Assembly: GCA_946549475.1 (NCBI GenBank)
Contig: CAMNQO010000069.1
Location: forward strand, 1 to 8,556
Direction: 5' to 3'
Length of the DNA: 8,556 nt
From: an uncultured Bacteroidales bacterium
Lineage (GTDB): Bacteria; Bacteroidota; Bacteroidia; Bacteroidales; UBA932
The position numbers and the translations under genes are program-made. The notes below the pieces were generated by a model, which searched no databases, was not told the origin of the DNA, and worked only from the letters and a program-made list of their open reading frames with translations. This document shows, piece after piece, positions 1 to 7,829 of this stretch (positions are counted from its first letter, which is position 1; each line of letters begins with the position of its first letter).

Positions 1-852
1 GCCCTCGGCATCGGCGGCTATCCCCGAGGCCGTATCATCGAGATCTACGGTCCCGAGTCCAGCGGCAAGACCACCCTGGCCATCCATGCCATCGCCCAGG
101 CGCAGAAGACCGGCGGCATCGCAGCGATTATCGATGCCGAACACGCTTTCGACCGCACCTACGCCAAGGCGTTGGGCGTCAATCTGGAGACCCTGCTGAT
201 TTCCCAGCCGGACAACGGCGAGCAGGCCCTGGAGATTGCCGACAACCTTATCCGCAGCGGCGCCATCGACATCATCGTGGTGGACTCCGTGGCCGCCCTG
301 ACACCCAAGGCGGAAATCGAGGGCGAGATGGGAGAGAACAAGGTCGGCCTGCAGGCCCGCCTGATGAGTCAGGCCCTGCGCAAGCTCACGGCCAATATCA
401 GCAAGACCAATACCTGCTGCATTTTCATCAACCAGTTGCGCGAGAAGATCGGCATCATGTTCGGCAATCCCGAGACGACCACCGGCGGCAACGCCCTCAA
501 ATTCTATGCGTCCGTGCGGCTGGATGTGCGTAAGACCACCCAACTCAAGGACGGTGACGAGGCGCTCGGCAACCGTACCCGGGTCAAGATTGTCAAGAAC
601 AAGATGGCACCCCCTTTCAAAAAGGCCGAGTTTGACATTGTTTACGGCGAAGGTATCAGCCGCCTGGGAGAAATCATCGACCTGGCCGTCGAGATGGACA
701 TCATCCACAAGAGCGGAAGCTGGTTCAGTTACAACGATACGAAACTGGCCCAGGGCCGCGATGCCGTCAAGCAACTGCTGGCCGACAACGAGGAACTCTG
801 CAATGAGGTGGAAGCCAAGGTGAGGGAGAAATTGCAAAATTCACAGGAGTAG
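1..852 (+). CDS. recA: RecA recombinase, 5'-truncated by the window edge
   Basis: RecA forms ATP-dependent filaments on single-stranded DNA, catalyses strand exchange and triggers LexA-type self-cleavage in the cytoplasm. The reading frame is open from base 1 and gives 283 residues. The Walker A motif GPESSGKTT starts at visible residue 17, which matches E. coli residue 66, so about 49 N-terminal residues lie upstream of the window. Other landmarks keep the same offset: the catalytic Glu at visible residue 47 (E. coli E96), Walker B IIVVDS with Asp 95 (D144), and the allosteric Gln 145 (Q194) leading into the L2 DNA-binding loop FGNPETTTGG. The C-terminal domain ends in KVREKLQNSQE, only a few residues past the last conserved helix, so the long acidic tail of E. 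coli RecA is absent. The TAG stop directly abuts the trpS ATG. The identification is certain; the start and promoter cannot be seen. Confidence 0.98.
   Translation, partial: ALGIGGYPRGRIIEIYGPESSGKTTLAIHAIAQAQKTGGIAAIIDAEHAFDRTYAKALGVNLETLLISQPDNGEQALEIADNLIRSGAIDIIVVDSVAALTPKAEIEGEMGENKVGLQARLMSQALRKLTANISKTNTCCIFINQLREKIGIMFGNPETTTGGNALKFYASVRLDVRKTTQLKDGDEALGNRTRVKIVKNKMAPPFKKAEFDIVYGEGISRLGEIIDLAVEMDIIHKSGSWFSYNDTKLAQGRDAVKQLLADNEELCNEVEAKVREKLQNSQE
845..849 (+). promoter_or_regulatory. Shine-Dalgarno-like AGGAG before trpS
   Basis: AGGAG lies inside the last recA codons, three bases before the trpS ATG. This is closer than the usual 5-9 base spacing, and Bacteroidetes generally rely little on Shine-Dalgarno pairing. 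It may simply help ribosomes that finish recA restart on trpS. The role is inferred. Confidence 0.35.
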
Positions 853-1998
853 ATGGGAAAAATCATTCTGACGGGTGACCGGCCGACCGGCCGTCTGCAC
901 ATCGGTCACTATGTGGGGTCCCTGCGCAACCGGGTGGAACTCCAGAACAGCGGCGAATTTGATAAGATCTTTGTGATGATTGCCGATGCGCAAGCCCTTA
1001 CGGACAATGCCGACAATCCGGACAAAGTGCGCCAGAATATCGCCCAGGTGGCGTTGGACTACTTGTCCTGCGGTCTGGACCCCGCCAAAACGACGCTGTT
1101 TGTCCAGTCCCAGGTGAGCGAACTGACCGAACTCACTTTCTTCTATATGAATCTGGTGACGGTCCAGCGCCTGCAACGCAATCCGACCGTCAAGCAGGAG
1201 ATGGTCCTGCGCGGATTCAGCGAGAGTGATGGGGAGGAAAACCAGAATCGCAAGGGGATTCCCGCCGGTTTCTTTACCTATCCCGTCAGCCAGGCGGCGG
1301 ACATTACGGCTTTCAAGGCGACCACCGTGCCCGTGGGGGAGGACCAGGAACCGATGATCGAGCAGACCCGCGAGATTGTCCGCAAATTCAATGCGACCTA
1401 TGGCCCCGTGCTGGTGGAGCCGGAGATTTTACTGCCCGGCAATGCCGCCTGCATGCGCCTGCCCGGGACCGACGGCAAGGCCAAGATGAGCAAGTCGCTG
1501 GGCAATTGCATCTATTTGTCCGACCCCTCCGAAGTGGTCCGTGCCAAGGTGAAAGGGATGTTTACCGACCCCAATCATCTGCAGGTAAGCGATCCCGGCA
1601 AGGTGGAGGGCAATCCCGTCTTTACCTATCTGGATGCTTTCTGCCGGCCCGGACATTTCGAGCGGTTCGGCGATTGCTTCCATGGCCGCAAAGCCAGTTT
1701 CGACTTTCACAGCCTGGATGAGGTCAAGGCGCAGTACCGCGCCGGCGGTCTGGGGGATGTGATGGTCAAGAATTTCCTGGCGGAAGTCCTGGATGATACC
1801 TTGGCGCCGATCCGGCAGCGTCGCAGTGAGTTGGAGAAAGACCTTCCCTATGTCTTCGAGGTGTTGCGCAAGGGGAGTGACGAGGCCCGGCGTGTGGCGG
1901 CGCAAACGCTCTCCGAAGTCAAGGAAGCGATGCGTATCAATTATTTTGATACGGATGTGCTCGCTTCGATGATCTCGGATTTTCAAAGCCGTCAATAA
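853..1998 (+). CDS. trpS: Tryptophanyl-tRNA synthetase
   Basis: This class I aminoacyl-tRNA synthetase charges tRNA-Trp with tryptophan using ATP, in the cytoplasm. The start ATG directly follows the recA stop and gives the family N-terminus MGKIILTGDRPTGRLHIGHY. The class I signature HIGH is at residues 16-19 and KMSKS at 211-215. Between them lie the conserved ADAQALTDNA segment, QAADITAFKA, and VGEDQEPMIEQTREI, which helps form the active site. The GDRPTGRLHIGHYVGSL wording places it in the TrpRS subgroup also found in many Firmicutes, rather than the shorter SGIQPTG form of E. coli. At 381 residues it is about 40 longer than typical members of that subgroup as I recall them. The extra length comes mainly from a charged insert near 124-135 and a Phe/His-rich stretch near 267-288, plus a short C-terminal tail. 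It is co-oriented and contiguous with recA and rlmN. The identification is secure. Confidence 0.97.
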   Translation: MGKIILTGDRPTGRLHIGHYVGSLRNRVELQNSGEFDKIFVMIADAQALTDNADNPDKVRQNIAQVALDYLSCGLDPAKTTLFVQSQVSELTELTFFYMNLVTVQRLQRNPTVKQEMVLRGFSESDGEENQNRKGIPAGFFTYPVSQAADITAFKATTVPVGEDQEPMIEQTREIVRKFNATYGPVLVEPEILLPGNAACMRLPGTDGKAKMSKSLGNCIYLSDPSEVVRAKVKGMFTDPNHLQVSDPGKVEGNPVFTYLDAFCRPGHFERFGDCFHGRKASFDFHSLDEVKAQYRAGGLGDVMVKNFLAEVLDDTLAPIRQRRSELEKDLPYVFEVLRKGSDEARRVAAQTLSEVKEAMRINYFDTDVLASMISDFQSRQ

Positions 1999-1999
1999 T

Positions 2000-3034
2000 T
2001 TGGAGGCGCGGCAGGCATTATTGGGGCTGACGCCGGAGCAACTGAAAACGGTGGTTGCCCGGGCCGGGCTGCCCGCGTTTACGGCCCGGCAGATTGCCTC
2101 CTGGCTCTATGTCAAGAAGGTGCGCTCCATTGATGAGATGACCAATCTATCCAAGACGGCCCGCGCATGGCTGTCCGAACACTATGAAATCGGGCTGACG
2201 CCTTATGCGGAATGTCTGACCTCTTCCGACGGAACGAAGAAATATCTTTTCCCCGTAGCCGGAGGTGAGATGGTGGAGGCGGTGTTGATTCCGGATGGGG
2301 AGCGGAACACCCTGTGCGTAAGCAGCCAGGCCGGCTGTAAGATGGGCTGCAAATTCTGCATGACGGGGCGCGGCGGCTGGCATGGCAACCTTTCTGCGGC
2401 GGACATCCTGTCCCAGTTTTTCGCCATTGACGAGGCTGACCGGCTGACCAATGCCGTTTTTATGGGCATGGGCGAGCCTTTCGACAATTACGGGACGGTC
2501 GATTCCGTCCTCGAAATCCTGACCGCCGACTGGGGGCTGGGATGGAGCCCCAAGCGCATCACCGTATCGACCATCGGTGTGTTGCCTGCGCTCAAGCGCT
2601 ATCTGGACGGACAGAAATGCCATCTGGCCGTCAGCCTGCACAATCCTTTCCCCGAGGAAAGGCTGGAAATGATGCCGGTGCAGAAAGCCTGGGACATCCG
2701 GGCGGTGGTAGAACTCTTGAAACAATACGATTTCAGCGGTCAGCGCCGCGTCAGTTTTGAATACACGATGTTTGCCGGATGGAACGACAGCAAGCGCCAT
2801 TCCGATGCCCTGGTGCGCCTGCTGAAGGGACTGGAGTGTCGCGTCAACCTGATCCGTTTCCATCAGATTCCCGATTTCCCTTATCGCTGTCCGCCCGACC
2901 CCGTGATGGAAAACTTCCGCGACAGGCTGGCTTCCCAAGGGATTACCACCACGATCCGCAAGTCGATGGGGGAGGACATTCTGGCAGCCTGCGGCCTGCT
3001 CGCCGGACGCCATAAAGCCCGAAGCGATGCATGA
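2000..3034 (+). CDS. rlmN: Dual-specificity 23S rRNA/tRNA adenine-C2 methyltransferase RlmN
   Basis: RlmN is a radical-SAM enzyme that methylates C2 of A2503 in 23S rRNA and, in E. coli, A37 of some tRNAs, tuning decoding and the exit tunnel. The 344-residue product has the [4Fe-4S]-binding CxxxCxxC motif as Cys113, Cys117 and Cys120, preceded by the conserved Cys106 (E. coli C118). The methyl-carrying C-terminal Cys is Cys331 in ILAACG (E. coli C355). The SAM-binding GMGEPFDNY and SLHNP segments are also present. The start is TTG, one base after the trpS stop. In-frame sequence upstream reaches a TGA at 1970-1972 with no ATG or GTG, and the family N-terminus (LLGLTPEQL) begins about seven codons in, so TTG at 2000 fits; an ATT at 1979 or a TTG at 2021 are less likely. 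The 3' end overlaps recX by eight bases. Confidence 0.96.
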   Translation: MEARQALLGLTPEQLKTVVARAGLPAFTARQIASWLYVKKVRSIDEMTNLSKTARAWLSEHYEIGLTPYAECLTSSDGTKKYLFPVAGGEMVEAVLIPDGERNTLCVSSQAGCKMGCKFCMTGRGGWHGNLSAADILSQFFAIDEADRLTNAVFMGMGEPFDNYGTVDSVLEILTADWGLGWSPKRITVSTIGVLPALKRYLDGQKCHLAVSLHNPFPEERLEMMPVQKAWDIRAVVELLKQYDFSGQRRVSFEYTMFAGWNDSKRHSDALVRLLKGLECRVNLIRFHQIPDFPYRCPPDPVMENFRDRLASQGITTTIRKSMGEDILAACGLLAGRHKARSDA

Positions 3035-3506
3035 GGAAGAGTTGAAGCGCGTGCTTTCGCGCATGCAGGGCTTGTGTGCCCGACGGGAGTATTGCACTTC
3101 GGACATCCGCCGCAAACTTCTGACCCGGCGGGAGACGCCTCTCACAGAGCAGGAAGCCGGGCAAATCCTGACCGCATTGCAGCGGGAGAAATATCTGGAT
3201 GACGCCCGCTATGCCGGTGCCTTTGCGCGTGACAAAGCGTCCCTCGCGGCCTGGGGCACCGCCAAAATCCGCTATGCCCTGCGGGCCAAAGGCATTTCCG
3301 ACGAGGATATTGCCCGGGCTTTGGAAAGCATAGAGCCGGAGCGTTCGCAGGAGCGGCTTCGCAAGTTGCTCTCCGCCCGCTGGGGCCGTCTCTCTCAAGA
3401 TCCCGACCGTAAGCGGAAACTGTTGCGGCTGGGGCTTTCCCGGGGGTATGCTTATGATGAAATTGTCAGTCAAATCGAAGAAATATGTCAAAGTACAGAA
3501 CATTGA
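3027..3506 (+). CDS. recX: RecX family regulator of RecA
   Basis: RecX binds the RecA filament groove and usually inhibits strand exchange and ATPase activity, keeping RecA in check. The 159-residue length is typical. The protein is all-helical and highly basic, as expected of tandem three-helix repeats. The hallmark region is YLDDARYAGAFARDKASLAAWGTAKIRYALRAKGIS in outline, around residues 56-90, with the conserved DDxRYAxxFxRDK and WGxxKIRxxLRxKGI patterns. A related third repeat is near 133-150 (LLRLGLSRGYAYDEI). The ATG at 3027 overlaps the rlmN end by eight bases; a second ATG at 3031 is out of frame. Being three genes from recA in the same run supports the assignment, since recX commonly lies close downstream of recA. 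It overlaps the next gene by 22 bases. Confidence 0.93.
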   Translation: MHEEELKRVLSRMQGLCARREYCTSDIRRKLLTRRETPLTEQEAGQILTALQREKYLDDARYAGAFARDKASLAAWGTAKIRYALRAKGISDEDIARALESIEPERSQERLRKLLSARWGRLSQDPDRKRKLLRLGLSRGYAYDEIVSQIEEICQSTEH

Positions 3507-5476
3507 CGGATGAAGAAATAACCATCCTCAAGGAACAATTGTGTTCCTGTTCCGAGTGGGAGCGTGTGAGGGTGACGGACGGATTCAATCCCAAATATGT
3601 GCGGGCTACCCGCTTTTCGGGCGATGTGTACCTGGGAGTCTTCGACAAGGCTTTTACCCTTCCCGGGGGGATGAAAAAGCATTCCGGCCTCTATCATGCG
3701 ACGCTGCACAATGTGACTGTCGGCGACAATTGCTGTGTGGAGAATGTCAAGAACTACATTGCCAATTATGTCATCGGCGAAGATACCTTCATCGAAAATG
3801 TGGATATCATCCTTGTGGACGGGCCTTCGACTTTCGGCAACGGGGTGCAAGTCTCCGTCCTGAATGAGACCGGCGGCCGCGAAGTGACCATCTACGACCG
3901 TCTTTCGTCCCAGCAGGCCTATGTGATGGCTCTCTACCGTCATCGTCCCGAACTTATCGCGGCCTTCCGCGCCCTGATTGACCGCTACTGCGACGGTATC
4001 CGTACCGCGACGGGCGTAATCGGCAGTCATGTGACGATTGCCGATGCCGGTTATATCAAGAATGTCCGCATCGGAGATTACTGCAAGATTGAAGGTTGCT
4101 CCCGTCTGAAAAACGGTTCCATCAACAGCAACCAGGCCGCTCCCGTCCACATCGGCGTCGGAGTCATCGGGGATGATTTCATCGTTTCCAGCGGTTCCAG
4201 CGTCGAAGACGGCGTGACCTTTTCCCGCTGCTTCATCGGACAGGCCTGCAAACTCGGTCACAATTATTCGGCTTCGGATTCGCTTTTCTTTGCTAACTGT
4301 CAGGGCGAGAACGGGGAAGCCTGCGCGATTTTTGCCGGCCCTTATACCGTGACCCATCACAAGTCCACGCTGCTCATAGCCGGTATGTTTTCCTTTATGA
4401 ATGCGGGCTCCGGTTCCAATCAGAGCAACCACATGTACAAACTCGGCCCCATCCACCAGGGTATCATGGAGCGGGGAGCGAAGACCGCTTCGGACTCCTA
4501 TATCCTCTGGCCGGCCCGGGTGGGTGCCTTTTCTCTGGTCATGGGACGCCATGTCGGCCATCAGGATACCTCCGACCTGCCCTTTTCTTATCTGATTGAA
4601 CAACAGGGGGTGACCATGGTCGTTCCGGCAGCCAATCTGAAGAGTGTCGGTACGATCCGTGACGGACGGAAATGGCCGCAGCGCGACGGACGGAAGGATT
4701 CCGAACTTCTGGACTGTATCAACTGCAACCTGCTGTCTCCCTACACCATCCGGAAAATGTTGCGGGGTGTTGATATCCTGCGTTCTTTGCAGAAGATTTC
4801 GGGAGAGACCTCGGATACCTATGCTTACCAGAGCGGACGCATCCGCAAGTCCTCGCTGGTAAGCGGGATGAAACTCTATGGGATGGCCATCGACAAATTT
4901 CTGGGCAATTCTTTGATTTCCCGGATCATGCAGGCCGATGTCCATTCGGTTGAAGAGTTGCGCTCGGCCTTGCGTCCCACCTCCGGCGACGGCCTGGGAG
5001 ACTGGGTGGATATCGGCGGTATGCTGGCCCCCAAGGCTGTGGTGGACCGCCTGATGGACGATATCATTTCCGCAGCGGTCACGACAGCCGGGCAACTGGA
5101 AACGCGCTTCCGGGAGATTCATGCCCGTTATTACGATTATGAATGGACCTGGGCGGCGCAGCAGTTGGAGCAATACTACCAGGTGTCGCTTTCCCGGATT
5201 ACTCCCGAAGAAGTCATCCGGCTGACAGAACAATGGCGCGCATCGGTGATTGCCATCGACAATATGCTGATGGAGGATGCCCGCAAGGAATTTTCCCTCA
5301 GCGCGATGACCTCTTTCGGTGCGGACGGGGACGAGCGGCAGCGCAACCTCGACTTTCAGCAAGTGCGCGGCTCGGCTTTCGAGTCCGACCCCTTCGTCGT
5401 CAGCATCAAAGAGCATATCGTCAACAAGAATGCCCTCGGCGACCAGGTCGTCGCCTTGATGAAAACGTTGAAATAA
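3485..5476 (+). CDS. DUF4954-like left-handed beta-helix protein of unknown function
   Basis: The molecular function is not known. I recognise the 663-residue protein as DUF4954-like from memory of conserved blocks such as GSGSNQSNHMYKLGP (about 307-321) and SDSYILWPARVGAFSLVMGR (about 338-357). Residues from about 60 to 370 show repeating short Val/Ile-Gly-Asp/Asn turns (VTVGDNCCVENV, YVIGEDTFIENV, GVIGSHVTIADAG, VRIGDYCKIEG, GVIGDDFIVSSG). This suggests a left-handed beta-helix like that of hexapeptide acyl- and nucleotidyl-transferases. His291-His292 and His316 sit in the most conserved part and are candidate catalytic or ligand residues, by inference only. From about 430 on the protein is mainly helical and charged, possibly a second domain (DUF6819-like). 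No signal peptide or membrane segment is visible, so it is probably cytoplasmic. The ATG at 3485 lies inside recX, implying coupled translation. It uses no TTA, CTA or TCA codons after codon 2. Confidence 0.85.
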   Translation: MSKYRTLTDEEITILKEQLCSCSEWERVRVTDGFNPKYVRATRFSGDVYLGVFDKAFTLPGGMKKHSGLYHATLHNVTVGDNCCVENVKNYIANYVIGEDTFIENVDIILVDGPSTFGNGVQVSVLNETGGREVTIYDRLSSQQAYVMALYRHRPELIAAFRALIDRYCDGIRTATGVIGSHVTIADAGYIKNVRIGDYCKIEGCSRLKNGSINSNQAAPVHIGVGVIGDDFIVSSGSSVEDGVTFSRCFIGQACKLGHNYSASDSLFFANCQGENGEACAIFAGPYTVTHHKSTLLIAGMFSFMNAGSGSNQSNHMYKLGPIHQGIMERGAKTASDSYILWPARVGAFSLVMGRHVGHQDTSDLPFSYLIEQQGVTMVVPAANLKSVGTIRDGRKWPQRDGRKDSELLDCINCNLLSPYTIRKMLRGVDILRSLQKISGETSDTYAYQSGRIRKSSLVSGMKLYGMAIDKFLGNSLISRIMQADVHSVEELRSALRPTSGDGLGDWVDIGGMLAPKAVVDRLMDDIISAAVTTAGQLETRFREIHARYYDYEWTWAAQQLEQYYQVSLSRITPEEVIRLTEQWRASVIAIDNMLMEDARKEFSLSAMTSFGADGDERQRNLDFQQVRGSAFESDPFVVSIKEHIVNKNALGDQVVALMKTLK

Positions 5477-5486
5477 TATATATACC

Positions 5487-5543
5487 ATGAAGAAGATGCT
5501 TTTTTGCCTTCTGGCATCCGTGCTTTCGTTCCATCTCAGCGCA
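5487..5543 (+). other. Sec signal peptide of the GH3 enzyme
   Basis: Residues 1-19 have a short basic start (MKK), a hydrophobic core (MLFCLLASVLSF) and an A-Q junction in LSAQEQ, giving predicted cleavage after Ala19 by signal peptidase I. Mature proteins starting with Gln are common in Bacteroidetes. Cys7 lies within the core and is not in a lipobox position, so a lipoprotein is unlikely. A periplasmic location is inferred. Confidence 0.85.
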
Positions 5544-7820
5544 CAGGAACAAAATGCGCCCGCCGCTGTCCCCCGTCTGACGGCGGACAACATCCCCGAG
5601 ATCATCTCCCTGCTGACCCCCGAAGAAAAGGCGGCCTTGATTGTCGGTTCGCGTTCCAAAGAGTTTGACGGAGTCGGCTATACCTCCCTCTATGTTCCCG
5701 GTGCGGCCGGTACTACCCATCCCATCCCGCGACTTGGCATCCCGGCCGTCGTACTGGCGGACGGTCCGGCCGGTGTGCGCATCAAAGACCGTCCTTGCAC
5801 CAAATTTCCCATCGGCACTTCGCTTTCTTCGACCTGGAATCTTCCGCTCCTGCGGGAAGTGGGGGCCGCCATCGGCAATGAAGTCAAGGAGTACGGTGTC
5901 GATGTGCTGCTGGCTCCGGGTGTGAACATCCACCGCAATCCTCTGTGCGGACGCAATTTCGAGTATTATTCCGAAGACCCGATCCTGGCCGGCAAGGTCG
6001 CCGCAGCATATATCGACGGCATCCAGAGTCAGGGTGTGGGTACTTCGCTCAAACATTTTGCGGTCAATAGCCAGGAACTCAACCGTCTTTTCCTCGATGC
6101 CCGGGTGGATGAGCGGGCGCTGCGCGAAATCTACCTGAAAAATTTTGAAATAGCCGTCAAAGAGTCCGCTCCCTGGACTTTGATGACCTCTTATAATTAT
6201 ATCAACGGTGTCTATGCGGCCGAAAACCATGATCTGGCCACCCGTCTTCTCCGGGAGGAATGGGGCTATGACGGTGCCGTCATGACCGATTGGGGCGGAG
6301 GACACGATGCCAAGGCGATTGTCGCCAGCGGCAACGATATGATTCAGCCCGGCAGCGACCAGCGCTATCAGGATCTGCTTCAGGGAATGAAGGACGGCAG
6401 TCTGGCGATGGCGGATGTGGACAAGGCCGTGGAGCATATCTTGAAACTCATCGTACGCTCGCCGCGCTTTGCCGGCTATGCCTATTCAAACAAGCCCGAT
6501 TTGAAGGCCAATGCGGCGCTTACGCGCAAGGCGGCCCGGGAGGGAATGGTGCTGCTCAAGAACGAGACTTCCACGCTTCCGTTGCACAACGACGAGCAGA
6601 TTGCGCTGCTGGGGGTGTCCTCCTATGATTTCATCACAGGCGGTACGGGCTCCGGCAATGTAAACGGCTCCTATACGGTCGATTTGAAACAGGGGTTGCG
6701 GGATGCCAGATTCGTTTTGGATGCAGATGTGGACGCTTTCTATGCCGATTATATGGATTATGAGCATCAGCGTTGCGCCGCCGTGGACGGTCAGAACAAG
6801 AAGTGGTATGTGGATGCCGAGCGTCCCATCGAGGCCGTTCCTTACGATTTGATTAAAAAGGCCGCGGCCCGCTCGGACAAGGCCATCGTTACGGTGTCCC
6901 GTGTCTTCGGTGAGGGAAAAGACCGCAGTTATGCCTTCAGTTATTGTCTGTCGGACGACGAAATCAACCTCATCAAAGCCGCGTCCGATGCCTTCCACAA
7001 AGCCGGGAAGAAACTCATCGTCGTGCTGAATGTCGGCGGTATCGTGGATATGGCCTCCTGGCAGGATCTGGCGGATGCCGTATTGGTCTGCTGGTTGCCC
7101 GGGTGTGAGGCGGGACACGCCGTCGCGGATGTCCTGAGCGGTGAAGAATCTCCCTCCGGCCGCCTTCCGATGACGATTCCACTCCGCTACGCCGATGATC
7201 CGACGGCCGGTTCCATTCCGCAGATCCTGGCGGACAAACCGTACAATTACTCCTTCTACCGTCGCAACCTCGGTGAGGATTTCAAGAAACGCTACGAGAT
7301 TCCCAATGTCGATTATGTCAACTACAAAGAGGGAATCTATGTGGGATATCGTTATTATGTGACGCGGAAAATACCTGTTTCTTATCCTTTCGGTTTCGGT
7401 CTGTCCTATACGCGATTCGAGTACGGAAAACCGGTCGTCGAGGCCGTTGACGGAGCGTATCGGGTAAAGATGAAGGTGAAGAATACCGGTAGCGTATCCG
7501 GAAAGGAAGTCGTTCAGTTGTATGTCAAGGCACCGGGCAAGGATATGCAGAAGCCGGAAAGGGAATTGAAGGCTTTTGCCAAGACGGGGCTGCTCGCGCC
7601 GGGAGAAAGTGAAGAGATTACGCTCAGGGTGTCGTACGGGAGTCTGGCTTCTTACGATGCCCGACGCCATGGCTGGGCGGTCGAGGCGGGAGTTTACCAA
7701 TTCCTGCTGGCCCGTAATGCGGCTCAGCCCGTACATAAGGTCTCTGTCAAAGTAACCGAGGCTGCTTTCACGCCGACGCAGGCTCTATTTGGTGTGAATC
7801 CTTTGTATATCGGCGATTGA
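5487..7820 (+). CDS. Secreted GH3 family beta-glycosidase (beta-glucosidase type)
   Basis: Family 3 glycoside hydrolases release terminal beta-linked glucose or related sugars with retention of configuration. The 777-residue protein has a signal peptide (1-19), a GH3 N-terminal TIM-barrel domain (about 35-320), a GH3 C-terminal alpha/beta domain (about 345-595) and a fibronectin-III-like domain (about 660-765, with GKEVVQLYV and the PERELKAF segment). Visible active-site residues are the substrate-binding Asp92 (LADGPAG), Arg156, Lys189-His190, the nucleophile Asp268 in VMTDWGG, and the likely acid/base Glu476 in FGEGKDR. The domain order resembles Thermotoga Bgl3B and clostridial BglB. The exact substrate cannot be read; beta-glucosidase is the default, with beta-xylosidase or another exo-activity possible. 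It starts ten bases after the preceding stop behind an A/T-rich TATATATACC with no Shine-Dalgarno, which is normal for Bacteroidetes. No SusC/SusD or other polysaccharide-locus genes adjoin it. Confidence 0.94.
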   Translation: MKKMLFCLLASVLSFHLSAQEQNAPAAVPRLTADNIPEIISLLTPEEKAALIVGSRSKEFDGVGYTSLYVPGAAGTTHPIPRLGIPAVVLADGPAGVRIKDRPCTKFPIGTSLSSTWNLPLLREVGAAIGNEVKEYGVDVLLAPGVNIHRNPLCGRNFEYYSEDPILAGKVAAAYIDGIQSQGVGTSLKHFAVNSQELNRLFLDARVDERALREIYLKNFEIAVKESAPWTLMTSYNYINGVYAAENHDLATRLLREEWGYDGAVMTDWGGGHDAKAIVASGNDMIQPGSDQRYQDLLQGMKDGSLAMADVDKAVEHILKLIVRSPRFAGYAYSNKPDLKANAALTRKAAREGMVLLKNETSTLPLHNDEQIALLGVSSYDFITGGTGSGNVNGSYTVDLKQGLRDARFVLDADVDAFYADYMDYEHQRCAAVDGQNKKWYVDAERPIEAVPYDLIKKAAARSDKAIVTVSRVFGEGKDRSYAFSYCLSDDEINLIKAASDAFHKAGKKLIVVLNVGGIVDMASWQDLADAVLVCWLPGCEAGHAVADVLSGEESPSGRLPMTIPLRYADDPTAGSIPQILADKPYNYSFYRRNLGEDFKKRYEIPNVDYVNYKEGIYVGYRYYVTRKIPVSYPFGFGLSYTRFEYGKPVVEAVDGAYRVKMKVKNTGSVSGKEVVQLYVKAPGKDMQKPERELKAFAKTGLLAPGESEEITLRVSYGSLASYDARRHGWAVEAGVYQFLLARNAAQPVHKVSVKVTEAAFTPTQALFGVNPLYIGD

Positions 7821-7829
7821 GGCCTTCTT

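Noticed and set aside
2147..3145. 332-codon minus-strand open frame opposite rlmN and recX
   Set aside because: It is an antisense shadow of rlmN in the same codon register, with no recognisable protein family.
3485..5476. Assigning the beta-helix protein as an acyltransferase or sugar nucleotidyltransferase
   Set aside because: The fold type is suggestive, but no family-specific catalytic motif can be confirmed by eye, so the function is left unassigned.
3488..5659. 723-codon open frame on the minus strand opposite the DUF4954 gene and the start of GH3
   Set aside because: It is in exact reverse-complement register with the sense genes and exists because TTA, CTA and TCA codons are avoided. 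The translation has no recognisable domain, and the sense strand carries clear families.
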